Below, piece after piece: positions 32,642-40,418 of a stretch of DNA of 45,954 nt (its first letter is position 1; each line of letters starts with the position of its first letter). The stretch covers positions 1 through 45,954 of the forward strand of contig CAISGE010000002.1 in assembly GCA_903884815.1 (NCBI GenBank). Reading direction: 5' to 3'. The stretch is from Candidatus Omnitrophota bacterium. Lineage in GTDB: Bacteria; Omnitrophota; Omnitrophia; Omnitrophales; Aquincolibacteriaceae. Made by a program: the position numbers and the translations under genes. The notes below the pieces were generated by a model, which was not told the origin of the DNA, ran no database searches, and worked only from the letters and a program-made list of their open reading frames with translations.

Positions 32642-32965
32642 TCACGCCTTCCGGTCCAATTCCTTAATTAGCGCGTCCAATGATCTTTTCTTATTTAATC
32701 CGGCTATCAGCGCACCGTACTTTTTTTCCCAATCCTTTCTGAATTTTTTTAAGCGCTTTAACGTTTGTGGCATGCCTTTTAATGAACCGCAGTCACGCTC
32801 CAGGTTATTGGTCCATACTTCAAGCAAAGAAACCTGCCTGTGATGTGCGCCCCTTAAACAAACAATAAATTCTTTAATCTGATTTATTTCTTTCCGAATG
32901 TTTAGGCGTGGCTTCGGCCGACCCGCTACTTCTTCCAAACTGGCTGCCCTGAAAGGTCCTCGCAT
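32642..32965 (-). CDS. hypothetical charged helical protein (107 aa)
   Basis: From the ATG at 32965, supported by GGAGA about 8 bases upstream, the protein is basic and mainly helical: RLNIRKEINQIKEFIVCLRGAHHRQVSLLEVWTNNLERD, then LKRLKKFRKDWEKKYGALIAGL. It could bind nucleic acid or be a small partner protein, but no family is recognised. It is divergent from the Cro-like regulator gene at 33073, whose operator candidate lies between them, so that regulator may control it. Confidence 0.55.
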   Translation of the reverse strand: MRGPFRAASLEEVAGRPKPRLNIRKEINQIKEFIVCLRGAHHRQVSLLEVWTNNLERDCGSLKGMPQTLKRLKKFRKDWEKKYGALIAGLNKKRSLDALIKELDRKA

Positions 32966-33020
32966 TTTTTGTTCTCCTTCTCTCTTTGGTTTGTCTGCCC
33001 CATCCAAAAACAAAACCTAC

Positions 33021-33065
33021 CACCTTCAATCGTAGGTGTCAAGAACAGGGCGATTTCTCCATAAT
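33021..33065 (+). promoter_or_regulatory. promoter and operator candidate of the Cro-like regulator
   Basis: TGTCAA (33037-33042), 17-base spacer, CATAAT (33060-33065). An inverted repeat CACCT-N8-AGGTG (33021-33038) touches the -35. The -10 ends 7 bases before the ATG at 33073, so the transcript is probably leaderless. Confidence 0.5.
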
Positions 33066-33072
33066 CCGCTCT

Positions 33073-33291
33073 ATGACAGCCGCAGAAAAGCAGATCCTTC
33101 TCAGGTTCGGCGCACGAGTAAAGCAACTCCGGAAAAAGACGGGTTTTACCCAACAGCAACTAGCCGAATACGCAAGTCTCGAATACAAATACATCCAGAG
33201 GATAGAAGGCAGGAATCCGCCTTCTATTGGACTTTTAAAGCTTCTGCAGCTTGCGCACGCGTTAAATACTTCGCCTGCCACACTGTTGTAG
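33073..33291 (+). CDS. Xre/Cro-C1-type transcriptional regulator (72 aa)
   Basis: One HTH_XRE domain: RFGARVKQLRKKTGFTQQQLAEYASLEYKYIQRIEGRNPPSIGLLKLLQLAHAL. The ATG at 33073 is chosen because the domain begins right after it; the frame is open to 32986 (GTG). Proteins of this size act as phage-like repressors or restriction-modification controllers. It is divergent from the 107-aa unknown gene and close to the integrase, so it likely regulates island genes. Confidence 0.85.
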   Translation: MTAAEKQILLRFGARVKQLRKKTGFTQQQLAEYASLEYKYIQRIEGRNPPSIGLLKLLQLAHALNTSPATLL

Positions 33292-33475
33292 TAACGCCAT
33301 TTGCACCTAGCTCTCTAAAGCTATGCCGGCTACTTCCCTTTCATTTTCTCAAGCTGATGTTCCAGCCAGTGGACGCGCACCGTAAGCCGTCCGTGATCGC
33401 CCGAAAGGGCATAGAGCTTTTGCTTCATGGCCTTGTTTTTTAAAAGCAACCAAACGGCCCATCAAACCGATCCAG

Positions 33476-33934
33476 TTACCAATTGGTACCCGTTAAAGCG
33501 TAACCGTCTTCATCGGTCAGCGCTACGATGTGCTGCCCTGATCTTTCCATAAGCTGACAAATAATGTCCGCCGCGACGGTTCCCGGCAGATGTCCGTTCA
33601 GCTCTTCCGTGTACAGGAAAACAAAAATGAGCGCTTCGTAGTTCCCGACTCGACCACTGATCCAGCCGGCGTGATTCGCCATCAGCTTATTCGAAACCAC
33701 TCGCGACAAACCAAGCTCCGGGATCTGTGCCACGAACTCAGAGTCAATGTGAGCCCAAGCATTCGTTGAGAACAGGAGCTTCTTTGTCGGCAGGTGGTAC
33801 CACCAAATGCCCAAGTTTGCAGGCTCGCCAGGAAGTGCGGAGTGGGTAGCGGTGATAGCGTTCGGAAACACGATCTTCTGCCCGCGGCCCGCCAGCACAT
33901 TCTGGATTTTCATTAGTCTTGATAACAGATCCAT
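33476..33934 (-). CDS. hypothetical protein (152 aa)
   Basis: From the ATG at 33934, with GGAG 5 bases upstream, the sequence reads as a globular alpha/beta protein: LGIWWYHLPTKKLLFSTNAWAHIDSEF, then VGNYEALIFVFLYTEELNGHLPG and HIVALTDEDGYALTG. No signal peptide or membrane helix is seen. I do not recognise the family. The upstream extension to 34027 lacks support. It lies next to the integrase within the island. Confidence 0.6.
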   Translation of the reverse strand: MDLLSRLMKIQNVLAGRGQKIVFPNAITATHSALPGEPANLGIWWYHLPTKKLLFSTNAWAHIDSEFVAQIPELGLSRVVSNKLMANHAGWISGRVGNYEALIFVFLYTEELNGHLPGTVAADIICQLMERSGQHIVALTDEDGYALTGTNW

Positions 33935-34085
33935 AACAGCTCCTATTGCGTTAAACCGTCTTAGCAAGGCCCGAGTATATTCTGCCGTGCTTGGGTCAGC
34001 CTGAGCACCATGGCGCCAGGCTCCCAAGCCTTTCCCCCGGTATTTTCCAATTTCCTATACGAAAATTCAAAGTCCAGTGATCGCT

Positions 34086-35243
34086 CTACGGACGCAGCGA
34101 CGGATCCGGAGCCTTCTTTGACTTCTTTTTCCCTTTCGCGGTTGGCTTTGAAACTGCCGCAGCGATCTCGAGAATAGCATCAAGGACCGTTACCGCTCGC
34201 ATTTTGTGGTCCTTTGAAAGATGCGAATACCGGAGCGTCATTTCAATGCTCCGGTGCCCTAATAACTCCCGGATGGTGTTCAAGTCTACGCCGCGCATTG
34301 CCAAGTGCGAGGCAAAAGTGTGCCGAAGATCGTGAAACCGAAAATCTGTGATCTCTGAATTTTTCAGGGCCGTTTGAAATGCTTTTCGGAAATTGTACGG
34401 CTTACCGGCCCGCTTATCTCCAAAGACAAAAGGGCTGTCTTTGTGCTTGGGAACAGAGATCAGCACATCCCGGACTGTTTGATTAATAGGGACATACCGG
34501 ATATAGCCGTTCTTGGTCTCAGGAATGGTGATCATGTTTTTCTCAATATCGACATCCTGCCATTTCATCTTCTGGATCTCGCCCTTCCTCATGCCGCTGT
34601 TCACGGCAAACTTGATTATCGCCTGAAGTCTCGGCGACGAGTTCTCAAGGAGTTTGACGAGTTCTGCTTCTTCCAGGTAGCGTATACGCTGGTTATTTGC
34701 TTTTTTGAACTGCACCTTCTTCACAGGGTTGGTGTCTACCCAATCCCAAACCACGGCCTTGCTAAACATACCTTTAAGACAAGCCATGCGCCTGTTGATG
34801 GTTCCATCGCTAAGACCAGCCTTTTTTTGAGCGTCACGATATTCTTCGATGTGCTTGACCGTGATATCGCGAAGATAAACGTTACCAAAAAACGCTGCGA
34901 TTGTTTTTAATGACACCTCGAAGGAACTTTTGAAAGATTTTTTCCCCTGAGCGTGAAGACGCGTGTAGTCCGCGATGAGCTCAAAGAGCTTGGCTTTCTT
35001 TTCCTTCTTAATATCAAGGTGCCTGTTCTCGGCGATTTCTACTCTCCGCTTCTGAAGGACATCCAAGGCAACCTTCTTGGAAGTGCCGATCATTTTCCGG
35101 ATACGCCGGCCATGGCAGTAGTACTCAATCCCCCAGCGCTCTCCTTCCCTGTAAAGACCTCTCGTGGGTCGTTTGGCGGGCGGAAGAAATTTCCCGCTTT
35201 CTCCGGCATATGCTGTTTCTATTTCTTGTATCATGTTATTCAT
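34086..35243 (-). CDS. tyrosine recombinase (phage-type integrase)
   Basis: The 385 aa have an arm-binding start (about 25-60), a SAM-like core-binding domain (about 85-170) and a catalytic domain. The catalytic set is complete: R219 (SGMRKGE), K244, H304-x-x-R307 (HDLRH), H330 (LLGH) and the nucleophile Y339 (LRYSHLS). It should be active and is the likely agent of integration at the tRNA-Arg locus. The lysine-rich tail (KGKKKSKKAPD) is unusual. The ATG at 35243 overlaps the stop of the truncated excisionase gene; ATG 35234, with GAGAGG better placed, is an alternative. Confidence 0.93.
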   Translation of the reverse strand: MNNMIQEIETAYAGESGKFLPPAKRPTRGLYREGERWGIEYYCHGRRIRKMIGTSKKVALDVLQKRRVEIAENRHLDIKKEKKAKLFELIADYTRLHAQGKKSFKSSFEVSLKTIAAFFGNVYLRDITVKHIEEYRDAQKKAGLSDGTINRRMACLKGMFSKAVVWDWVDTNPVKKVQFKKANNQRIRYLEEAELVKLLENSSPRLQAIIKFAVNSGMRKGEIQKMKWQDVDIEKNMITIPETKNGYIRYVPINQTVRDVLISVPKHKDSPFVFGDKRAGKPYNFRKAFQTALKNSEITDFRFHDLRHTFASHLAMRGVDLNTIRELLGHRSIEMTLRYSHLSKDHKMRAVTVLDAILEIAAAVSKPTAKGKKKSKKAPDPSLRP

Positions 35244-35367
35244 CCTCTCTTATTTTAACTGCGTTGGCCAAAATCCAGTTGTCTAACTCCGTTACAATGA
35301 ACTTCACGAGCCTTCCCACTCTCACAAAAGGGATCTTCCGTTGATGGACCCATGAATAAAGAGTTCG
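35236..35367 (-). pseudogene. 5'-truncated excisionase (HTH_17/MerR-like)
   Basis: Directly upstream of the integrase, the minus strand encodes TLYSWVHQRKIPFVRVG followed by RLVKFIVTELDNWI and a short tail to a TAA at 35236-35238. This is the second half of an excisionase-type winged helix (DNA-binding protein, HTH_17). The first helices are missing: upstream of about 35364 the frame runs into the body of the serine recombinase gene on the other strand. The normal xis-int order is preserved, so the loss is probably recent. Confidence 0.75.
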
Positions 35368-36845
35368 GAGCCTTGATCGTGGATGATCTTTCCCGGCTAT
35401 CACGAAACAACTATCAAATGATGACTCTGATAAATAAGTTCAACTTCTATCAGATCAAGATCATCTCCGTATCTGACGGGATCAATACGGATGATGAAAA
35501 CTCAAAGCTGGGAATCCAGCTACGCGGGCTGGTAAACGAGCTTTTCCTAGATGACTTGAGGAAAAAGACATCACGGGGACTGGAGGGGCAGAAACTGCGT
35601 GGCTTCAGCGCCGGAGAAAGAGTCTATGGCTACTACTCTGCGCCAATCGGAGAACTCAATCCGAATAAGCGCGGCCGCACAAAGTGTGATGGTATGGTTC
35701 ACAAGATCAACGCTGCCGAGGCTGAGATCGTTAAACGGATCTACCTGGAGTTCTCTGATGGCAAGAGCATCAATAAGATCATTAACAGTCTCAATATGGA
35801 AAAAGTCCCGACCAGGCACATGCTCCCGGATGGCTGGAATAGTTCCACGGTTTCGAGAATCTTGAAGAACGAAAAATACGCTGGCGTCTGGAACTGGCGA
35901 AAAACTAAAAACGTTAAGGATGCCATGACAGGAAAGTGCAAATCCATCCCACGGGCTAAGCACGAGCACATTCCCTTTCTAAGGGAGGACTTGCGGATTG
36001 TGGGAAAGACGCTGTGGGATAAGGTTCAAAAGCGGTGGATCGACATAGGAGGCACTTGGCCAATAAGAAAACGGGCTACGGGTGCTCTTCAACAACGAAG
36101 CTATGTCTACGCCTATCCGAAGCATCTTCTCTCCGGCTTAATGAAATGCGTGGTGTGTAGCGGAGCTTTTATTCTCACGAGCGGCAAAGGTGGTGGCTAC
36201 TATGGATGCCAGAATGCGCGAAGGGGTACCTGCCAAAACAGGCGCATGATCAAACGCCTTGGGGTAGAACAAAGCATCATAAGCAGGCTCAAAGAGGATT
36301 TTTTGACAGTAGATCGACTGGGAGAAGCATTCAAGAAACTCGAGGAGTCTGAGGCCAGTCAGGCGGTTACGCTCCCAACACTGCTCAAAGATAAGGACTC
36401 CAAGCTTGTCGAGTTCAGGCGTATGCTTGAAAACTGTCTTGATTTCATAAAGGCCGGGAACGCTTCGAAGTCTGTAGCGGAAGAGATCAAGAAGCTTGAG
36501 AGAGGGATTGAAGAGGTTCAGGTCGAAATCGAAACACTCAAATCCAGAATGAGCAGCCAGTTCAAGGCTCCTACGCGAGACTGGATCAAGAACCGGCTGG
36601 AGCGCTTAAATCAGGCCCTGGAAGGCCCTAATGCCGCTCTCGCCATTAAGGAGCTCGTAACACCCATAATCCTCAAGCCACGCTCAAACAGTAAGCAGGG
36701 CCTCGGCAATAACAAACCACACAGCTATGTGGCCCGCACAACCATCAGAACCACAGCTCTCTTAAATGCTGATCGCGCAGTCTGGCGCGGCAAGAATGAT
36801 GACAGAGTCGCAGGCGATATTCCGGTGTCCTTTAGCGTATCATAA
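35352..36845 (+). CDS. large serine recombinase lacking its catalytic N-terminus
   Basis: The 497 aa begin at ALIVDDLSRLSRN, in the middle of the resolvase domain. The first 60-70 residues, which carry the catalytic serine (YxRvS), are absent; upstream in frame there is only a stop at 35298-35300. The rest is complete: helix E region, Recombinase domain (GFSAGERVYGYYS, INAAEAEIVKRIYLEFSDGKSINKI, STVSRILKNEKYAG), zinc ribbon (MKCVVCSGAF...GTCQNR) and a coiled coil near 395-430. It cannot cut DNA. The gene joins the beheaded excisionase at about 35350-35365, which is a rearrangement breakpoint. Confidence 0.88.
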   Translation: MNKEFGALIVDDLSRLSRNNYQMMTLINKFNFYQIKIISVSDGINTDDENSKLGIQLRGLVNELFLDDLRKKTSRGLEGQKLRGFSAGERVYGYYSAPIGELNPNKRGRTKCDGMVHKINAAEAEIVKRIYLEFSDGKSINKIINSLNMEKVPTRHMLPDGWNSSTVSRILKNEKYAGVWNWRKTKNVKDAMTGKCKSIPRAKHEHIPFLREDLRIVGKTLWDKVQKRWIDIGGTWPIRKRATGALQQRSYVYAYPKHLLSGLMKCVVCSGAFILTSGKGGGYYGCQNARRGTCQNRRMIKRLGVEQSIISRLKEDFLTVDRLGEAFKKLEESEASQAVTLPTLLKDKDSKLVEFRRMLENCLDFIKAGNASKSVAEEIKKLERGIEEVQVEIETLKSRMSSQFKAPTRDWIKNRLERLNQALEGPNAALAIKELVTPIILKPRSNSKQGLGNNKPHSYVARTTIRTTALLNADRAVWRGKNDDRVAGDIPVSFSVS

Positions 36846-36868
36846 ACAAAATTTACGCCACAAAAGTA

Positions 36869-36888
36869 TGGCTGTAAACCTGGCTGTT
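36869..36888 (+). repeat. 20-base direct repeat, right copy
   Basis: Identical to 26115-26134 (TGGCTGT-AAACC-TGGCTGTT). It lies 23 bases downstream of the serine recombinase stop codon and 97 bases before tRNA-Arg copy 2. Confidence 0.6.
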
Positions 36889-36984
36889 AGGGGGCAAAAT
36901 CAGGGGTTTTTCGGAGTAATTGGGAGTAACAGATAGACTGCGGAAATTTTTTGTAACATGAAGCGAGATAAAGAATTAAGAGTA

Positions 36985-37058
36985 CGCGCCCGGCAGGAGT
37001 TGAACCTGCAACCCCCACATCCGTAGTGTGGTGCTCTATCCAATTGAGCTACGGGCGC
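36985..37058 (-). tRNA. tRNA-Arg(ACG), copy 2
   Basis: Identical over all 74 bases to 25966-26039, anticodon ACG, discriminator G. The flanks differ apart from a short TTAAGAG on the 3' side of each. This copy forms the right border of the island. Confidence 0.97.
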
Positions 37059-37347
37059 GAATCTCTATTTCTTTCTATAACGCTTATTCGCGCCCAGCAC
37101 CGCGGTGCGGGCACGTCTTCAAACTATATTCTTTTTATAAATTCTTGTTCGCGACCTGTCCTGGCTTCCCTTAATTCTCTAACAAAGCTAGGGCGGGCGC
37201 ATTGATTCTCTATGGATCAATGCGTCGCTGTGACGGCTTCTGTTTGGCCGCCTACCGCGAACGCTTGAGGGGCGGTATTATACGCATTTCCGGGGGAATT
37301 GCAAAAAGAACTCCCGGACCCTGGAACAAGGAAGGATGCACCCCTCT

Positions 37348-37620
37348 TTACAGGTCGTCTTGCGTCTGTTGCGCCCGCCGGCGCTCGAGCGCCTGCGAGG
37401 CGGCGAGGGAGCTTTTGATGCTTTGAAGCGTCGTCCCCGGGGTCGCGAGATCGATCCCCTCCTTCGCGTATTCCTTGCGTGTTTCTTTGTCCTTCCCCCA
37501 GGGGGAATGCGGCAGCATTTTCGAGCTCATAAAATAAAGGATCGCGATCACCAGCAGGACTAACAACAGTTCTCCCAAACCAAAACCCCGGGAGGACGAA
37601 AAGCGGCGGTCTTTTTTCAT
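37348..37620 (-). CDS. short type IV pseudopilin-like protein
   Basis: From the ATG at 37620, with GGAG about 9 bases upstream, the protein has 90 aa. SSSRG-FGLGELLLVLLVIAIL matches the class III prepilin signal: the cleavage glycine G12, F+1, E+5 and a hydrophobic helix. PilD-type processing would free a helix of about 20 residues with a short polar tail (KEYAKEGIDLATPGTTLQSI). It is much smaller than a normal pilin and has no globular domain, so a minor pseudopilin or a simple anchored peptide are both possible. The 290 bases between it and the tRNA show nothing else. Confidence 0.6.
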   Translation of the reverse strand: MKKDRRFSSSRGFGLGELLLVLLVIAILYFMSSKMLPHSPWGKDKETRKEYAKEGIDLATPGTTLQSIKSSLAASQALERRRAQQTQDDL

Positions 37621-37657
37621 AGGTCTTCTCTCCAAAGTTTTTTTCGCTCGCCCTTTC

Positions 37658-37689
37658 AATTCCCGGGCTTCCCCGAAAGACCGGGAATT
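37658..37689. other. hairpin between the zinc-ribbon and pseudopilin genes
   Basis: A perfect 9-base inverted repeat AATTCCCGG/CCGGGAATT encloses a 14-base loop. No T-run follows on the minus strand, so it is not a standard intrinsic terminator. It could attenuate transcription or protect mRNA ends. Confidence 0.5.
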
Positions 37690-37717
37690 TATGGGATTTT
37701 GGGGGCGCGCTGCCGGT

Positions 37718-38221
37718 TTATTTCTTTTTTTTCTTCGCCGGCTTGGCGGCGCTTTTCCCTGTTTTTTTCGGCTTTTTGATCTTGGCCGGGGGCGCCACGA
37801 TCTCCATCGGGTGAAAAACCGGCAGAACCCTTTTCTCTTTGGGGATCAGGCTTCCCTGGTCCGGATTCTGCGGCTTATGCCCGACCTTCCGGATCGCCCA
37901 ACATTCGGGACAATAGACCGGGCGGCTTTCACTCGGACGGAAGGGCACTTTGCAGCCCTTGCGGCAATCGGCGCAAACGGCTTCATGAAGGATCCTTTCC
38001 CGGGGCGCATGATTCGTCTGGGAAGCGTGCGGGGCCGCGGCCTGAGGCGCGGCGTTCGGAGCGTTCTGGCGGATCTCGGCGGGAAGGGCCGCGAGGCGGC
38101 TGATCACGTGATCCGTTTTCTTTTCCAGGGACTCCAACCGCTCGACCAGCTTCGTCATCACGGTGACAAGTTCCGGCAAGTTTGATTGGCTGGCTTTCCC
38201 CTTTTTCGCGCTTTTTGTCAT
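37718..38221 (-). CDS. zinc-ribbon protein with CxxC-N-CxxC and basic tail
   Basis: From the ATG at 38221, with GGAGG 8 bases upstream, 167 aa. Residues 15-50 form a coiled-coil-like helix (LVTVMTKLVERLESLEKKTDHVI), followed by an alanine/proline linker. The zinc ribbon has C83-x-x-C86, C90 and C104-x-x-C107 in AVCADCRKGCKVPFRPSES and RPVYCPECW. This ribbon type (CEVPFKP...PVYCxxC) recurs in uncultured bacterial lineages. The lysine-rich C-terminus ending in KPAKKKKK suggests nucleic-acid binding. Function is unknown. Confidence 0.75.
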   Translation of the reverse strand: MTKSAKKGKASQSNLPELVTVMTKLVERLESLEKKTDHVISRLAALPAEIRQNAPNAAPQAAAPHASQTNHAPRERILHEAVCADCRKGCKVPFRPSESRPVYCPECWAIRKVGHKPQNPDQGSLIPKEKRVLPVFHPMEIVAPPAKIKKPKKTGKSAAKPAKKKKK

Positions 38222-38268
38222 CGGGCTACCTCCGTTGTTCGAAAAGAATGATCCTCTTGTCGGCATGT

Positions 38269-39451
38269 TTAACGGGTGACCTTATCGTAGGTCTGCTGGC
38301 TGATAAAACCCTTTTTCAGAATGAAATCCATTTTCGCAAGATTCTTGGGACCATACCCCGGGCTCCCGGGAGTCAACTTGTCCGTTAGCGTCTTCCCCTT
38401 GAGATAACTATCATAAACGGTTCCGACCCAGATCGCGAGATCTTCGGAAGCGCATTGCCCGCCCTGCGCCCCCAAAAAGCCGTTCTTAACGCTCGTCTTT
38501 TTGAAGTCCTCGTAATACTCCTTCAGATTAGCACCTTTAAAATAGCAAGAGGCTCCCGAAATGGCCGCCCATTCACTTTTCTGATCCGTCACTCCAAAGT
38601 TGATCTTGAGCTTGGTGTCATAAAGATGGGCCGCTTCATGAAAGAACACCATGGGGTCATCATAGATCGAGCCCTTCAGCACGAGGCTTCCGGATTCCTG
38701 ATCCGCGAATCCACCTTCGCCTCCTTTAAGAAAGCGCGCGTCCTCCACAAAGACAACGTTTTTGATCGCGGCGGCAAAATCTCCGGGTAAGAGATCGATA
38801 TAGCTTTTGATCTTCTCCCGGGACGGCAAATCGGGAAAATTCCTGAAAGCGATCCCGCGGTACTCCTCCTGGGGGGACCCGGCGACCAACTGTTTCAGAT
38901 CCGTGCATACCACATTTTTCACAAAGGTCTGGTCTTCCGGGACCGCGGCAATGTCGCTCTCCGCGGAGGATTGAAACTGATCGATCTTAAAGTTCGGCTC
39001 GATTCCGAGGCGAATACCCGGGATCATCTTAGGAAGGTCGACGGAAGAGAATAAACCCAGAGACTTAACCTCCTGCCCGTCGACAAAGAATTTTGAGGAT
39101 TCGTTCTTCCAGGTGAGCTTGAGTTCATGCCAGTCCCCTATCTGAAACTGATAGGGGTAGGCAAAGGCGGCCAACACGCAGCTTGCGAATCTCCGGTGGA
39201 CGATCAGCTTGTCCTGAATGATCTGGAGCTCATAGCTTTCGCGGCTGTCCGAAGAAACCCCGAGAAGCAACACGTGATTGTGCGGGTCGGAGGAAATATC
39301 CTTGAGCAATTTGTACGCGGAAGCCAATCGTCCCCGCGTCGGAAGCGATTTTTTGGCCGTTGAGATCATGATAGCGCGATGTCAAAGCCGTACAAACACC
39401 GCAAACCGAAAAAAATAACAGCGCAGAAATCGCCAGGGCCTTCCTCTGCAT
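38269..39451 (-). CDS. exported LamG-like/zincin metalloprotease, one frameshift
   Basis: Two frames form one gene. From the ATG at 39451 (GGGAGGG upstream), the first frame has a signal peptide (ALAISALLFFSVCGVCTA) and DAGTIGFRVQ. The second frame takes over at KDISSDPHNHVLLLGVSS, as in a LamG/concanavalin-like domain (strand DWHELKLTWKNESSKFFVDG). A zincin-like part follows with FFHEAAHLYD (HExxH) and a later SEDLAIWV glutamate as a possible third ligand. Removing one A from the AAA at about 39310 joins the frames as FRVQLLKDIS. A read-through from the internal ATG 39369 would lack the signal peptide. Assembly error or a true frameshift are both possible. Confidence 0.65.
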
Positions 39452-39497
39452 AAAGCTTCCCTCCCTCTGAAGTTAGAACGCCGCCCGTCTCCCTCTG

Positions 39498-40367
39498 TTA
39501 TAACCCTCGCGCGAAATTAGGCCGCAGCCTAATCTCTCCGTCAAGCGCTGCCTTGAGCGCTTTTAAAAGCGCCGGCTTGTCTTTCGGAAAGGTTCCCTCG
39601 AGTGCGAGATAGTTCGACGCGTGATCCGAGCGGAAAACCGTACGCTTAAGTTCCAGACCCCGGATGATAGCATAAGCCTCACGAAGCAGCTCTGTCGTAT
39701 CCAGCTCCTCAAAGTCGCCACGCCGCAATTCTTCCGCGAGCGGCGTGCCGGGAATCACCATGAGCGACAGGAAGGAGAGATAGCGCGGCTGCATCCGGTT
39801 CAGTGCTTCGACCGTCGCTTTCACGTGTTCCGCAGAATCCTTTTTTCCTCCCAGCCCGAGCAAGACGATTGCCGACGACTTGATCCCCGCGGCCTCCGCC
39901 CGCCGGACGCCCTGAATCATTTCTTCCACGCTTGACGTTTTTCCACAGCGGTCAAGGATCCTCTGGCTACCACTCTCGAGGCCGGTATAAAAGAGGCTCA
40001 GCTTGTGGGCGTACAGTTCGGCGAGCTCCGCGTCGCTTTTTCGGGTGATGTTCGATCCGTTGGCGTAAGCAGAGACGCGGGAAAGCGAGGGGAAGACCTG
40101 CCCCAACTTTTTGAGAGCCGGCACCAGTTTGCTATGGGCAAGCACGAGTGCGTCGCCGTCCATGAGAAAAACACGCCGCGTGCCGGGATAGCGACGGGCG
40201 TATCGGTCAATATCCGAAAAAACTTCGGCGGCGTCTTTCACGCGAAAGGGTTTTCCTTTGTACGCGCCACAGAAACTGCAGTGATCTGCCGAGCAGCCGA
40301 GCGTCACCTGCAAAAGAAAACTGTCGGCCTCGGCCGGCGGCCGTATCACGGGTTCAATGATCGCCAT
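39498..40367 (-). CDS. radical SAM protein
   Basis: A 289 aa radical SAM enzyme. The cluster cysteines are C25, C30 and C33 (GCSADHCSFCGAYK, a Cx4Cx2C variant known from this subgroup). LFYTGLESGSQRIL and LLGLGGKKDSAEH are the SAM-contact strands, with MVIPGTPLAEEL near the C-terminus. The fold is that of the Elp3/MiaB/HemN-like group, without TRAM or SPASM domains. The substrate is unknown. AAAGG lies 9 bases before the ATG. Confidence 0.85.
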   Translation of the reverse strand: MAIIEPVIRPPAEADSFLLQVTLGCSADHCSFCGAYKGKPFRVKDAAEVFSDIDRYARRYPGTRRVFLMDGDALVLAHSKLVPALKKLGQVFPSLSRVSAYANGSNITRKSDAELAELYAHKLSLFYTGLESGSQRILDRCGKTSSVEEMIQGVRRAEAAGIKSSAIVLLGLGGKKDSAEHVKATVEALNRMQPRYLSFLSLMVIPGTPLAEELRRGDFEELDTTELLREAYAIIRGLELKRTVFRSDHASNYLALEGTFPKDKPALLKALKAALDGEIRLRPNFARGL

Positions 40368-40418
40368 TTGACGGGAACCTTTCTTGTCGCTTACCAGGTT
40401 CGCAGAAGATAAATTCTT

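Larger units (their letters stand above)
25966..37058. mobile_element. genomic island between duplicated tRNA-Arg genes
   Basis: An 11-kb stretch is bounded by two identical, complete tRNA-Arg(ACG) genes in the same orientation. It holds a tyrosine integrase, a truncated excisionase, a truncated serine recombinase, a HipBST-type locus, unknown small genes and two copies of a 20-base direct repeat. This is the layout of an integrated element at a tRNA locus. Complete duplication of the tRNA is unusual for integrase sites, where only the 3' part is usually doubled; insertion between pre-existing tandem tRNAs is an alternative. Confidence 0.7.

Noticed and set aside
32292..32843. Plus-strand ORF of 183 codons in the island
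   Set aside because: It is opposite the 107-aa and 80-aa minus-strand frames and is rich in S, F and R without motifs. The minus-strand gene at 32642-32965 has a ribosome-binding site.
37658..37689. Intrinsic terminator after the zinc-ribbon gene
   Set aside because: The hairpin is strong but no T-run follows on the minus strand, so it is listed only as a hairpin.
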